Counted from the first letter of the stretch, positions 6,770 to 15,334 are shown. The stretch: 23,025 nucleotides of DNA from CAZADA01 sp964524065 (GCA_964524065.1 CAZGCB010000033.1:1-23025); one strand, 5' to 3'. The notes: generated from the letters alone by a model not told the origin. Translations and numbers: made by a program.

Positions 6770-9121
6770 TCATTTGGTCACGAAACCGCCGAGGGTCGCC
6801 AGGGTGAACCGCACCGAGATCGACTCTTCGGTGCCAATCGAGGGATCGTCGGGGAAATTTTCTTCTTTATAGATCAGCTCCACCTGCGTGCAGTTGTCCC
6901 GATAGACGAGGGTCAGATCAGAGCGGCGCGTTTCGCCGTCGGCCAGGTCCCGATTGGCGTTGTATCGCACAGCGAAATTCTTATTCAGCCGCACCTCGCC
7001 GCCGAAATCCAACGATTCCCGCTCATCCGTGTCAGGGTTGTTGACACGCACACGTTCTTGCACCTGCAGATATCGGCCATAGGCCGAAATGGGCCCGACG
7101 CCGATACGGGCGTCCACATCCAAACGCTGGACTTCGTAGTCCTCATCATCCAGCCGCACCCGCGCGGTAATGGCGTTGCGCACGCCGAGGCTCAACGCGC
7201 CCGCGGCGACAACATCGGTGACGTCGCCCGCCAGACCGGTGGCGTCCACCAGATCCCCATTGGCGTCTTCGATCGGTTCGAAATCGGTGAAGTCGTCGGC
7301 GCGATAGCTTTGCGCCACGAACAGACTGGCCTCCTGCGCGGGTCCCCAACGCACGGAGGCGCGCCCGCCCACCGTCGCCCGCGCGCCTTCCTCCCAGACG
7401 TCAAATCCTGGGGAGCGATTGGCCAGCAGAATGTTCGCCTCGTCCAGGTCCACCGAGAGCGAGTCTTGGTTGACGATGTTCTCGTCATTGTCTCCGGTTG
7501 AGGCCAGCGTGACGTTGGCGATGGGCGACAGCTCCACATGCGCCGATCCCATGCGCCGCCCCACGGGATAGCTGGCTGTCGCCGCGACATAGCCCAAGGC
7601 CCGCACAACAGTCTCATCATCAACGGACTCGTCCTGGAGGCCGTTGGCCGTGTCCGTGTCTGTCACCGGTACGTCGGATAGGCTGTAAAGATCGCCGCGC
7701 GCCAAGGCTTGCGGCTCGATGACGATGCCGCCTTTGGTGGTGATCCGCCGGTTCCACTCCGTTTCCAACGTCATCCGGCGATAATCGAGGCCCGTCTCAA
7801 AAGCCAATTCTTGGGGCGGGTTGCGTTCCAAAGCGACGGCGCTGAGGCGGGCCTCCGCGCGTCCACCGAGAAAGCGCGCCCTGAAGGCTTTGCGGGCCTC
7901 CGCGAAGGGCAGCACCAACGGGAAGGTGTCTTCCTCGTCAATTTGCCCTGAGGCGGGCACGCGCAGGCTTTGAAAATCCAAGGCGGCCACCGAAAAATAC
8001 GAATCTTCGGTTTGGCGCACGCTGTAGAGCTGGCTCATCAGCCGTCGCGCATCGCGGCGATAGAGGCCACGCCGGCTGTCCACGCCGTCAATTTCATAGC
8101 GCTGCAGATACGTGTCGTCTTCGTTGAGTATGGCTTCGGCGCCAAAGCCCCACAGCCAATTCTCGTTCACAGCGAAGACGCCGTCACCGAACAAATGGCC
8201 GCGCAGCTGGTCCTCGCCGAACTTCGTGAAGACTTCCGGCGTGTTCGGATCGTCGTCGTCATCGAAATTGGCGAATTCTTGTTCGCGCGTAGCGGAGCCG
8301 GAAATCAGCACATTGCCGGAGAAAAACCGCTTGCGGTACTCGAACCCGATCAAGGGATCGGCGTTCTCCATCAGCTGGGGCGCCAAGGTGAGGTCCGCGC
8401 TGTCGGAGAGCACCCAGTAATAGGGCTGGGAGTAAAAGCCGCCGGTGCGCGAAGACTCGCCGAAATTCGGCAGCAGCAAGCCGGATTTGCGGCCCACCGA
8501 CGGGTCGGCATGGGCGAAGAAGGGCGTGTACAGCACCGGCACGCCTTTCACCTCAAGCACCGCGTCGCGGTAAAACACCATGTCATTGGGCCCGTCGCGG
8601 GTGACTTTGCGCGCTTTCAGCCGCCAGGTCGGGCGCGCGCCGAAGCCGCGTTCGGCGCAGGGGGTGCAGGGCGTGTAGAAGGCGCGGGTGAAGCGCACGG
8701 TGTTGTCGGCGGACTGGGTGGCCACCCGCGCGCCGATCGTCGCGTCGCTTGGCAGGCGCGCAGAGAAATTGACGATCACGCCCGAGCTCAAATCATCGGA
8801 CAGCTCCGCTTCATCGGCGAAGGTGACGGCGCCGCCATCCTCCAAAATCGTGACGTTGCCACGGGCGATGACGCGCCCCTGTTCAGGCATGAAGAGCACT
8901 TCATCGGCGCTGAGCGTGCGCCCGCCATAGCGCGCCTGCACATTGCCACGGGCGATGTAGCGCCCGCCGCGCTCTTCGTTGATGACCTGATCAGCCTCCA
9001 GATAGACGGCTTCTTCCGCCTCCGCGACACTGGTCTGTGCGTGCGCGCCGGTGAGGGCCGCCGTCGCCGCGCCGGCGGCCGAAAGGGCCGCCGCGAACCG
9101 TTTGCGTTTGCGCTGGAACAT
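6770..9121 (-). CDS. lptD: LPS-assembly protein LptD (outer-membrane LPS translocon)
   Basis: LptD forms the beta-barrel that inserts LPS into the outer leaflet together with LptE. The 783-residue product has a signal peptide (basic start, cleavage near GAHAQ) and an OstA/LptA-like jellyroll at about 35-130 with repeats such as YIARGNV and VIARGNV. A C-terminal barrel rich in alternating aromatic strands then runs to the end. Only three cysteines are present: Cys152 and Cys155 in TPCTPC and Cys744 in DNCTQVE, so the disulfide pattern differs from the four-cysteine E. coli protein. Several predicted loops are strongly acidic. The ATG at 9121 has a good GGGAGG site 6 bases upstream. It lies between lptG and surA, matching its role. 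Confidence 0.94.
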   Translation of the reverse strand: MFQRKRKRFAAALSAAGAATAALTGAHAQTSVAEAEEAVYLEADQVINEERGGRYIARGNVQARYGGRTLSADEVLFMPEQGRVIARGNVTILEDGGAVTFADEAELSDDLSSGVIVNFSARLPSDATIGARVATQSADNTVRFTRAFYTPCTPCAERGFGARPTWRLKARKVTRDGPNDMVFYRDAVLEVKGVPVLYTPFFAHADPSVGRKSGLLLPNFGESSRTGGFYSQPYYWVLSDSADLTLAPQLMENADPLIGFEYRKRFFSGNVLISGSATREQEFANFDDDDDPNTPEVFTKFGEDQLRGHLFGDGVFAVNENWLWGFGAEAILNEDDTYLQRYEIDGVDSRRGLYRRDARRLMSQLYSVRQTEDSYFSVAALDFQSLRVPASGQIDEEDTFPLVLPFAEARKAFRARFLGGRAEARLSAVALERNPPQELAFETGLDYRRMTLETEWNRRITTKGGIVIEPQALARGDLYSLSDVPVTDTDTANGLQDESVDDETVVRALGYVAATASYPVGRRMGSAHVELSPIANVTLASTGDNDENIVNQDSLSVDLDEANILLANRSPGFDVWEEGARATVGGRASVRWGPAQEASLFVAQSYRADDFTDFEPIEDANGDLVDATGLAGDVTDVVAAGALSLGVRNAITARVRLDDEDYEVQRLDVDARIGVGPISAYGRYLQVQERVRVNNPDTDERESLDFGGEVRLNKNFAVRYNANRDLADGETRRSDLTLVYRDNCTQVELIYKEENFPDDPSIGTEESISVRFTLATLGGFVTK

Positions 9122-9235
9122 GGCGGCCTCCCATAGGCGCGACAGGGCGAATGCCGGGCGTTGTCCCCGCAGAATCGCCGATGGCTCTCATCTTGCGCCT
9201 CGATAACCCAGGCATAAAGCGGGCGTCCAGCCGCC

Positions 9236-9252
9236 CCGGCGCCGTGCGCCGG
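9236..9252. other. GC hairpin between lptG and lptD
   Basis: A perfect 7-bp inverted repeat, CCGGCGC and GCGCCGG, encloses a 3-base loop in the 145-base gap between the lptG stop and the lptD start. No T-run follows on either strand, so it is not a standard intrinsic terminator. It could attenuate or process the lptF-lptG-lptD transcript. Function is unproven. Confidence 0.3.
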
Positions 9253-9266
9253 CGCGTCTGGCCGAC

Positions 9267-10382
9267 TTAGCCATCCTCCATGCTGGCGATGACATAAAGC
9301 CCGCCCAGCAGCGTCAGCAATGGCGCCGCCCACGCCGCCAGCATGATTGGCAACACCGAGGTTGAGCCCAGGGCGGCGAGCATATTGTCCGCGAAATAGA
9401 CCGCAAAACCGACAGCGGCGGCGGTGAAGGTGAGTTGAAGAGCGCCACCGCGCCGCGATAGGCGTAAACACGCCGCCGACGCCACAAGCGTCATGGCCGC
9501 CAGCGTGATGGGCAACGCCAGGAGCCGCTGCCAACGCAGCTCATACTGTACCGACGAGAACCCCGCTTCGCGCAGCACGCGTGACTGGTTCGGCAATTCC
9601 CAAAAATTGAGCGCGGCCGGCGCGCCGGCGTTTTCGATCAGTGTTTCGGGATCGATCTCGGTGAATAGAGACAGCTGGTCATGGTGCTGGGGTTCATCCT
9701 CGGGCTGAACTTCCCAAGCATCCGTGAGCTGCCAAAAACCGGCCCGCAGAATGGCGACCTGAGCGTCAATGCGGCGCGTGAAAGTGGGCAAGCCGTCGCG
9801 ATTGAGATCGTAGATATAGAGCGTCACGCCCTCCAACCGCCTTTGTTTGGCGTCCGCGCGGGCCGCCCGGATCACGGTTTGCTGCATGTCGCGCCGCTCG
9901 CGCAGCCACAGAACCCTTTGCTCATTGCGGTTCGCACGGGCTTGCTGGGCGGCGCGTGCGCCCATGACAATGCGGTCGCGCTGGCGCTCGAATTCTTCAT
10001 GCAAGCGGGCCGCGGCCGGATTGATCAGCGTGGACGCCGCGATGCCGGTGATGAGAGCGAAAATCGCCCCCGGTCCCACAAAGCGCCAGGCCGACATCCC
10101 CGACGCGCGCATCACCACGAGTTCGCTGCGGCGGTTGAGCCGATACATGCCCCACATGACGCCAAACAAGAACACAAACGGCAACGTGGCTTCGGCCAGA
10201 TTGGGCGCGCGCAGCAGCGCCAGTCCCGCTAACGTTAAGGTGGAGACGCCGGCGCGATCGCCCAAGGTGCGCGACAACTCGACCACATCCACCATGACGA
10301 TCACGGACATGATCACGGACAGCGCCAAAAGCACGCCCGTCACCACCTGACGCAGGACATAAAGGGGCAGCGTCAACTTCAT
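9267..10382 (-). CDS. lptG: LPS export ABC transporter permease LptG
   Basis: LptG pairs with LptF and the ATPase LptB to extract LPS from the inner membrane and pass it to the LptC-LptA bridge. The 371-residue product has the YjgP/YjgQ layout: N-terminal helices near residues 10-33 and 60-80, the cytoplasmic coupling motif RRSELVVMRASGMS, another helix, a periplasmic jellyroll of about 150 residues, then three C-terminal helices. The ATG at 10382 overlaps the lptF TGA (ATGA), which fixes the start despite a longer open frame upstream. LptG rather than LptF is assigned from second position in the pair and from the sequence of the first helix (YVLRQVVTGVLLAL). Confidence 0.92.
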   Translation of the reverse strand: MKLTLPLYVLRQVVTGVLLALSVIMSVIVMVDVVELSRTLGDRAGVSTLTLAGLALLRAPNLAEATLPFVFLFGVMWGMYRLNRRSELVVMRASGMSAWRFVGPGAIFALITGIAASTLINPAAARLHEEFERQRDRIVMGARAAQQARANRNEQRVLWLRERRDMQQTVIRAARADAKQRRLEGVTLYIYDLNRDGLPTFTRRIDAQVAILRAGFWQLTDAWEVQPEDEPQHHDQLSLFTEIDPETLIENAGAPAALNFWELPNQSRVLREAGFSSVQYELRWQRLLALPITLAAMTLVASAACLRLSRRGGALQLTFTAAAVGFAVYFADNMLAALGSTSVLPIMLAAWAAPLLTLLGGLYVIASMEDG

Positions 10383-11515
10383 GCCGGCGCGGCTCGCGCC
10401 TGCGGGGTTTCCGGCGCGGGCGCAGGGCGCGCGCGCAGGCGCAGTTGGGTGTGAAACAACATCCAGGCGGCGATGGCGGCCGCCGTCAGCGGCACCACAT
10501 ATTGCCACACATTGGCGCTGGGATCGTCGGCGGCGGCTGACTGCATGGCGAAGCCGACCAAGCGCGTGCTCAGTGCGGCCACCGAGGCGATGGCGATGCG
10601 CCGGGCATACCCCGTGCGGGAGAACTGACCGCCCATCACGGCGGTGAGCGCAATCAACGCAAACGCGATATTATACAACGGGCCGGCCAAGCGGTAATGC
10701 CCCTCGGCGTAGAGCTCCGCGCTGTTCTTCCAGTCCCATAATGAGTTGGGGTCCAGAAATAGAAGTTGATGCAGGTACCGATCGCTAAGTTTGTAAAATA
10801 AATTGCCCGGCCCGTCGATAAACGTCGAAAGCTCAAAGGGGTAGCTATCGAATTTGAGGAAGGATAACGAGCCGTTTTCTTCGCGATTTTGGATAGACCC
10901 TTCGGTCATCACCAGAGCCGGTTCGCCGCGCAGCTCCGTAAATTGACCCACCGCCGCCATATACACCACGGGATTGTCCGCGTCCGAGGCATCTTCAATG
11001 AAAAGATCAACCACGCGCCCGCCGCGCTCAATTTCCCGCGCGTAAATCGTCAGCCCCGGCGCCGGCACGCGAAACTCGCCCGGACGAATGAGCTTGGCGG
11101 CCAAATCGCTGCGCACCTCGTAGAGTTTTTCGCGCATCTCCCGGAAGGAATAGGGCTGCACCCACAGATTCACCGCCAAATTCACCACCAGCGCGGCCGT
11201 GGCCAGTTTCATGAGCGGGGAGGCGATTTGCCAGCGGCTCATGCCGGCGGCGGAGCACACAATCAGCTCCGAGTCGTTTTTCAGCTGGCTGGTCGCGAAC
11301 ATCACCGCGATGAACACCCCCAGCGGCAGGATCAACGACACCAGCTGCGGCAAGGCCAACGCCGTGATCTGCAGGTAAGTCAGCACGCTCTGGCGCTGAT
11401 CGATGATCAAATCCAGCGTCGAGATGCTCTGGGTCAGCAGCGCCAACACGCCGAGCGCGCCCACGGAGGCGATCAGCGGCCACACGGCTTGACGAAGGAT
11501 GTAGGCGTGAATCAC
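10379..11515 (-). CDS. lptF: LPS export ABC transporter permease LptF
   Basis: This is the partner inner-membrane permease of LptG, 378 residues with six predicted transmembrane helices around a central periplasmic jellyroll (about residues 125-265). The start MIHAYILRQAVWPL and the coupling helix KNDSELIVCSAAGMSRWQI are characteristic of LptF. The start is a GTG at 11515; a GGAG about 11-14 bases upstream is a modest ribosome site. It heads the - strand run lptF-lptG-lptD-surA-pdxA-rsmA and is divergent from pepA, so the 151 bases between them should hold promoters for both, though I could not identify a convincing -10/-35 pair. The C-terminal tail is rich in Ala and Pro. Confidence 0.92.
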   Translation of the reverse strand: MIHAYILRQAVWPLIASVGALGVLALLTQSISTLDLIIDQRQSVLTYLQITALALPQLVSLILPLGVFIAVMFATSQLKNDSELIVCSAAGMSRWQIASPLMKLATAALVVNLAVNLWVQPYSFREMREKLYEVRSDLAAKLIRPGEFRVPAPGLTIYAREIERGGRVVDLFIEDASDADNPVVYMAAVGQFTELRGEPALVMTEGSIQNREENGSLSFLKFDSYPFELSTFIDGPGNLFYKLSDRYLHQLLFLDPNSLWDWKNSAELYAEGHYRLAGPLYNIAFALIALTAVMGGQFSRTGYARRIAIASVAALSTRLVGFAMQSAAADDPSANVWQYVVPLTAAAIAAWMLFHTQLRLRARPAPAPETPQARAAPA

Positions 11516-11656
11516 AGGGGCGGCCGCTCCGACCTTTTGCGCCGCATGCGCGACTGTTGTTTCTCTCGCAGAGGAATATCAGATAGGCAAGGATTGACCC
11601 ACCGCCACCGCACCGTCCGGCGTTCGCCTCACGCTTTGCCCGGCGCGCCCATTCAT

Positions 11657-11660
11657 GGAG
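11657..11660 (+). promoter_or_regulatory. Ribosome binding site of pepA
   Basis: GGAG ends six bases before the ATG at 11667. It overlaps another in-frame ATG at 11655, so the downstream ATG is favoured as the true pepA start. Confidence 0.6.
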
Positions 11661-11666
11661 AAGCTG

Positions 11667-13163
11667 ATGAAAATCGCGTTTGCCGCGTCCGCTGACACGC
11701 ACGAGACTGTGATCGCACCGGCCTTCGCCGGCGGCGATGGGGAGGGGCCGACTTTGTCGCCGGCGGCCGCGCGGTGGGACGAGGACACGCGGGGGCGCGT
11801 GCAGGCGGCGATGGCGGCCGCGCGCTTCACGGCAAAACCGGGCTCGGTTTTGGTGCTGCCCGGTTTTAGCGCGGAGCCGGCTTTGGCGCGCCTGGTGCTC
11901 GTGGGGCTGGGCCCGCAGGCGGAGGTGAGCGCGGCCAAAGTTGAAAAAGCCGTCGCGGGCGTGGTGCGGCGTCTGTTGATCGGCGCCGGCGCGCAGGCGG
12001 TGTTGCGCCTTGACGGCGTGGCGCTGGACGCGGAGGCGGCCGCCCGCGCCGGCCTTGGCGCGCGTTTGGGCGCCTACCGCTTTGACGCCTATCGCTCCAA
12101 GCTGCCGCAGGACAAAAAGCCCAGCCTCGAGGCGCTGCATATTGTGGTCGATGATGTGGCCGCCGCGGAAGCAGCCTGGGTGCGCTATGACGCGGTGGCG
12201 GACGGCGTGGCTCTGGCGCGTGATCTGGTCAGCGAGCCGCCGAACATTCTGCACCCCGAAGCGTTCGCCCAGCGCCTGAAGGAGCTGGAGACGCTCGGCG
12301 TGGAGGTGGAGGTGTTGGGCGAGGCGCAGATGGCCGAGCTCGGCATGCACTCATTATTGGGCGTCGGTCGCGGCTCACGGCGGGAAAGCCAGTTGGTGCT
12401 CATGCGCTGGCGCGGCGAGGGCGCCGATGAAACGCCGACGGCGTTCATTGGCAAAGGCGTGACGTTCGACACCGGCGGCATCTCGCTCAAGCCGGGCGCC
12501 GGCATGGATGAGATGAAGGGTGATATGGGCGGCGCCGCCGCGGTGTCCGGCCTGATGCGCGCGGTCGCTCAGCGCAAAGCCAAAGCCCATGTGGTCGGCG
12601 TGGTCGGCCTGGTGGAGAATATGCCCGATGGCGATGCGCAGCGCCCGGGCGACATCGTCACCTCCATGTCGGGTCAAACCATCGAGATTTTGAACACCGA
12701 CGCGGAGGGCCGCCTCGTGCTGGCGGACGCGGTGTGGTACGCCAATGATCGCTTTAAGCCCAAATTGATGGTGGACTTGGCGACCTTGACCGGGGCGATG
12801 GTGATCGCGCTGGCCCATGAATATGCCGGCCTGTTCGCCAATGATGAGGCTCTGGCTGAGCAGCTCATCAGCGCCGGCCAAGCCGCCGATGAGCCCGTGT
12901 GGCGCATGCCGTTGGGTGAGGCCTATGATCGGATGATCGATTCCAAAGTCGCCGACATGAAAAATATTGGCGGACGCATGGGCGGCTCCATCACCGCCGC
13001 GCAATTCATCAAGCGTTTTGTCAAAGACACGCCCTGGGCGCATTTGGACATTGCGCCCACGGCTTGGAAGGGCAAGTCCGATGATCCGCGCGAGCCGGTC
13101 TGGGCCACCGGCTGGGGCGTACGCATTCTGGAGCGCTTCATCGCCGATCATCATGAGGCCTAG
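11667..13163 (+). CDS. pepA: Leucyl aminopeptidase (M17 family, PepA)
   Basis: A cytosolic two-metal aminopeptidase that removes N-terminal residues during peptide turnover; in E. coli PepA also binds DNA. The 498-residue length is normal. The N-terminal macro-like domain (about 1-165) is variable. The catalytic domain carries IGKGVTFDTGGISLKP (Lys263, Asp268, Lys275), KGDMGGAAAV, and the diagnostic NTDAEGRL (343-350). The ATG at 11667 is supported by GGAG six bases upstream; the ATG at 11655 would add four residues. It is divergent from lptF and followed after 55 bases by holC, an adjacency familiar in proteobacteria. Confidence 0.95.
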   Translation: MKIAFAASADTHETVIAPAFAGGDGEGPTLSPAAARWDEDTRGRVQAAMAAARFTAKPGSVLVLPGFSAEPALARLVLVGLGPQAEVSAAKVEKAVAGVVRRLLIGAGAQAVLRLDGVALDAEAAARAGLGARLGAYRFDAYRSKLPQDKKPSLEALHIVVDDVAAAEAAWVRYDAVADGVALARDLVSEPPNILHPEAFAQRLKELETLGVEVEVLGEAQMAELGMHSLLGVGRGSRRESQLVLMRWRGEGADETPTAFIGKGVTFDTGGISLKPGAGMDEMKGDMGGAAAVSGLMRAVAQRKAKAHVVGVVGLVENMPDGDAQRPGDIVTSMSGQTIEILNTDAEGRLVLADAVWYANDRFKPKLMVDLATLTGAMVIALAHEYAGLFANDEALAEQLISAGQAADEPVWRMPLGEAYDRMIDSKVADMKNIGGRMGGSITAAQFIKRFVKDTPWAHLDIAPTAWKGKSDDPREPVWATGWGVRILERFIADHHEA

Positions 13164-13218
13164 GGGCGTGTGATGAGGAAAGCGAGCGGGCGCATGTCGC
13201 GAGGGAGCGCGGGCGTTC

Positions 13219-13680
13219 ATGGCGCGCGCTGAACCGGAATACTGGTTCTACCATCTGCCGGAGGGGGCGGGCGTTGATGAGGCGCTGCCCGCTTTGCTGG
13301 AGAAAACCCTGCATAAGGGCTGGCGTGCGGTGGTGTATTGTCGTGACGAGCTGCAACGCGATCAGCTGGATGACATGCTTTGGACATATCGCGACGACAG
13401 TTTCTTGCCCCATGGCCGTGCGGGGACGGCCGAGGCGGACCGCCAGCCCGTGCTTTTGACGGTGGAGAATGCGCAGGCCCACGCCGCCGAAGCGGTGTTT
13501 GTGTTGAGCGCGCGGACGCCGCCAAATGGGGAAAGTGTTGAACGCGTCGTGATAATGTTCGAAGACAGCGATGGGGACGCCCGCCAGCATGCGCGCGAGC
13601 GCTGGAAGGCGCTTAAGGGCGCTGGCGCCACGGTGTCCTATTGGCGCAGGGGGCCCGCCGGTCGGTGGGAGAAACAATGA
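13219..13680 (+). CDS. holC: DNA polymerase III chi subunit
   Basis: HolC links the clamp loader to single-strand binding protein at the replication fork. The 153-residue product has the chi fold signature: an early EYWFYHLP strand, an acidic helix, KGWRAVVYCRDELQRDQLDDMLWTY split over the core, then DDSFLPHG. The later VFVLSARTPPNGES and VERVVIMFED segments also match the family. A GAGGGAG stretch lies about 13 bases upstream of the ATG, somewhat far. Its stop overlaps the start of the lipoprotein downstream (ATGA), so the two are probably co-translated although their functions look unrelated. Confidence 0.9.
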   Translation: MARAEPEYWFYHLPEGAGVDEALPALLEKTLHKGWRAVVYCRDELQRDQLDDMLWTYRDDSFLPHGRAGTAEADRQPVLLTVENAQAHAAEAVFVLSARTPPNGESVERVVIMFEDSDGDARQHARERWKALKGAGATVSYWRRGPAGRWEKQ

Positions 13681-14105
13681 ACGCAGGCTTGAGAACGCTG
13701 ATCGTCGCGGTGGCTGCTGGCTGTCTGGCCGCGTGCGCCGCTTTGTCCCGCGATTTTGATGATGGCGGGCGCGCTCAGCGCATGCTGGAGGAGGCGCCGG
13801 TTGACGCGCCGGTGGACCAAACCCTGGGCGAGCCGACGTTGCAAGTGGTGGATCGCCGCTTTGGCGATGTCCAAGATCCCGTGCGGGATGGCCCCGATGA
13901 ATCGCCCAATGCGGCGCAAAGCTGTGATGCGGGCGAGTGGGCCGCCTTGGTGGGCCGGCCGCTGCGCAGCATTGATCAGCGCCTGCTGCCGGAGCCCTAT
14001 CGGGTGATTTGCGCCGGTTGCCTGGCGAGCCAAGAATTCAAGTATAACCGCCTGAACATCTATTTGCGGGACGATGGCACGATTGATCGCTTCGTCTGCG
14101 GCTAG
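13677..14105 (+). CDS. I78 peptidase inhibitor-like lipoprotein with CxxC loop
   Basis: The 142-residue product begins with a lipoprotein signal peptide ending in LAAC (Cys20), predicting lipid attachment and location in the periplasm or outer membrane. After a linker of about 60 acidic, Pro-rich residues, residues 83-142 resemble the small I78 inhibitor family (elastase/subtilisin inhibitors): a first Cys83, ALVGRPL, then FKYNRLNIYL, DDGTIDRF and the final CG (Cys141), the usual disulfide pair. The inhibitor-type loop usually reading RVIRPG is here RVICAGC, adding Cys112 and Cys115 as a CxxC. Inhibitory function is therefore doubtful; a redox or metal-binding role is possible. The ATG overlaps the holC stop. 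The fold assignment is from memory of the family pattern. Confidence 0.75.
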   Translation: MNAGLRTLIVAVAAGCLAACAALSRDFDDGGRAQRMLEEAPVDAPVDQTLGEPTLQVVDRRFGDVQDPVRDGPDESPNAAQSCDAGEWAALVGRPLRSIDQRLLPEPYRVICAGCLASQEFKYNRLNIYLRDDGTIDRFVCG

Positions 14106-14143
14106 CGCGGAGCGCGTTGCGCGGCTGGGGTGAAGCCTAGCCG
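14099..14143. terminator. Inverted repeat spanning two convergent stop codons
   Basis: CGGCTAG (14099-14105) and CTAGCCG (14137-14143) form a 7-bp inverted repeat whose arms contain the TAG stops of the convergent I78 and SH3-like lipoprotein genes. The 31-base loop can fold further (repeated CGCG). There is no T-run. It may act as a bidirectional terminator or mRNA end, but this is inferred. Confidence 0.35.
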
Positions 14144-15117
14144 ACCACCCCGCGCAAACACGGCCACGCCCGCGCGATCCACGGTCCTTTGCGCGTATCG
14201 CGCCAGCGCACCCATCCCGTGCGGACCTGCGCTGGGCCCGTGGGCGCGCCGACGGCCGCCACATCGCCGCGATCCGGGCCCCCCAGGAGCAGTTCACCGC
14301 TGCCGGCGCCGTCGGCCGGGGGCGCACAACGGGCCGGTTCCTGCACGCGAACACGCAGCCAGTCGCCGGCCTGTTCGAGGGCTTCCATATCGTAGTCGCC
14401 GCCCTGGATCGCGCCGAGGATCTCTCCCTCGACGCCGGGCTGGGCGCGCAAATTGTATTGGGTGTTGCGATCGCGGAAGACGAGGCCGCCGCGTTGCTCA
14501 AATTCCAAAGACCAGGGCACCAACAGCGTGCGCTGCTGGCGGATCAGATCACGGCGCGTCCACGCCAAACCGCTGCGAAAGTCGCCGGGTTGGCCCCAAC
14601 GCACCTGCAGCCAGCCATCGGTGGTGCGGGCGGTCACAACCAAGGCTTGATCCCCGTCCACCAGGCGCAGCCAGGCATCGGCCCGCGGTGGTGTGACGCT
14701 GTCGGTGGAGATGGCGTAAGCGCGTCCCTGCGTCAGCCAGCCCCAATGGGTTTCGCCGGGCTCCAAAAACAGCGGGATGTCCGCGTCTTCCATGCGCCCG
14801 CTGCGCACCGCCAAATAGCCCAGCCCCCAATTGGTGTCAGGATTGGAGAGACTGAACGCATCCCCGCCCAGCAGCGCTTCGGCCCCCGCCACCTCATGCT
14901 CCGGCAACGTCTCGGGCGGCGGCACCAGGGGGCCGATCCCGATCACGCGCCCAGGCTGTTGGGGGAAATTGAGGCTGCACGCGCCCGCCAACAGCATAGC
15001 CGCGATCACGGCGCCGCGCGCCAGTCGCGCGCGACGGTGTGCGTGATGTCCGGCGACGTGCACGAGGCTCGTCGGATAAGCACGCGCGCTGGTGCGCTTG
15101 GCCCCCAGGCTGATCAT
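14137..15117 (-). CDS. Lipoprotein with two SH3-like segments, function unknown
   Basis: The 326-residue product from the ATG at 15117 has a long basic N-terminus followed by a hydrophobic stretch ending in LLAGAC (Cys47), a somewhat irregular lipobox. Two SH3-like segments are visible. The first, about 133-192, contains DGWLQVRW and SGLAWTRRDL. The second, about 218-308, contains YNLRAQPG, GDWLRVRV and TGWVRWRD, matching bacterial SH3 (SH3b) consensus. Such domains often bind peptidoglycan or peptides, so a cell-envelope role is inferred. The long n-region suggests the real start may be a later GTG inside the first 30 residues; an upstream open frame to 15393 is not favoured. It converges on the I78-like gene and is divergent from the DAHP synthase. 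I do not recognise a named family. Confidence 0.7.
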   Translation of the reverse strand: MISLGAKRTSARAYPTSLVHVAGHHAHRRARLARGAVIAAMLLAGACSLNFPQQPGRVIGIGPLVPPPETLPEHEVAGAEALLGGDAFSLSNPDTNWGLGYLAVRSGRMEDADIPLFLEPGETHWGWLTQGRAYAISTDSVTPPRADAWLRLVDGDQALVVTARTTDGWLQVRWGQPGDFRSGLAWTRRDLIRQQRTLLVPWSLEFEQRGGLVFRDRNTQYNLRAQPGVEGEILGAIQGGDYDMEALEQAGDWLRVRVQEPARCAPPADGAGSGELLLGGPDRGDVAAVGAPTGPAQVRTGWVRWRDTRKGPWIARAWPCLRGVVG

Positions 15118-15310
15118 CGTGGCCGCTCCGTAGTCCCCAGGGAGCGCGACGCGGCGCCGCGATCCTTCCACCAGGCTTATAGGCGCCTGTAGCGGGCGCC
15201 GCCAAGATCTGGCGCGCCGAAACGGGCGATAGTCGATGATGGGCCGACCGTGACGAGGGGGCAACGCGGCGTGGAGACGGCAACGCTTGCCAAAGGCGGT
15301 GCGAATAGAC

Positions 15311-15330
15311 AGGTTTGTGGGCAAACTTTT
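15311..15330 (+). promoter_or_regulatory. Leader hairpin with T-run before DAHP synthase
   Basis: AGGTTTG and CAAACTT (15311-15317 and 15322-15328) pair around a TGGG loop, with one G-T wobble, and TTTT (15327-15330) overlaps and follows the right arm. The hairpin ends about 17 bases before the start codon. It resembles a weak attenuator or terminator, but no aromatic-rich leader peptide is visible upstream. Confidence 0.3.
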
Positions 15331-15334
15331 CCAC

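Noticed and set aside
7970..9136. A 388-codon open frame on the + strand opposite lptD
   Set aside because: It is antisense to a well-supported gene, has no recognisable domain, and such frames are expected in GC-rich DNA.
11028..12350. A 440-codon - strand open frame overlapping both lptF and pepA
   Set aside because: It overlaps lptF in another frame and runs antisense to pepA; both of those are certain.
13173..13232. A 19-codon ATG frame between pepA and holC
   Set aside because: Too short to judge, no ribosome site, and it runs into holC; chance is the simplest explanation.
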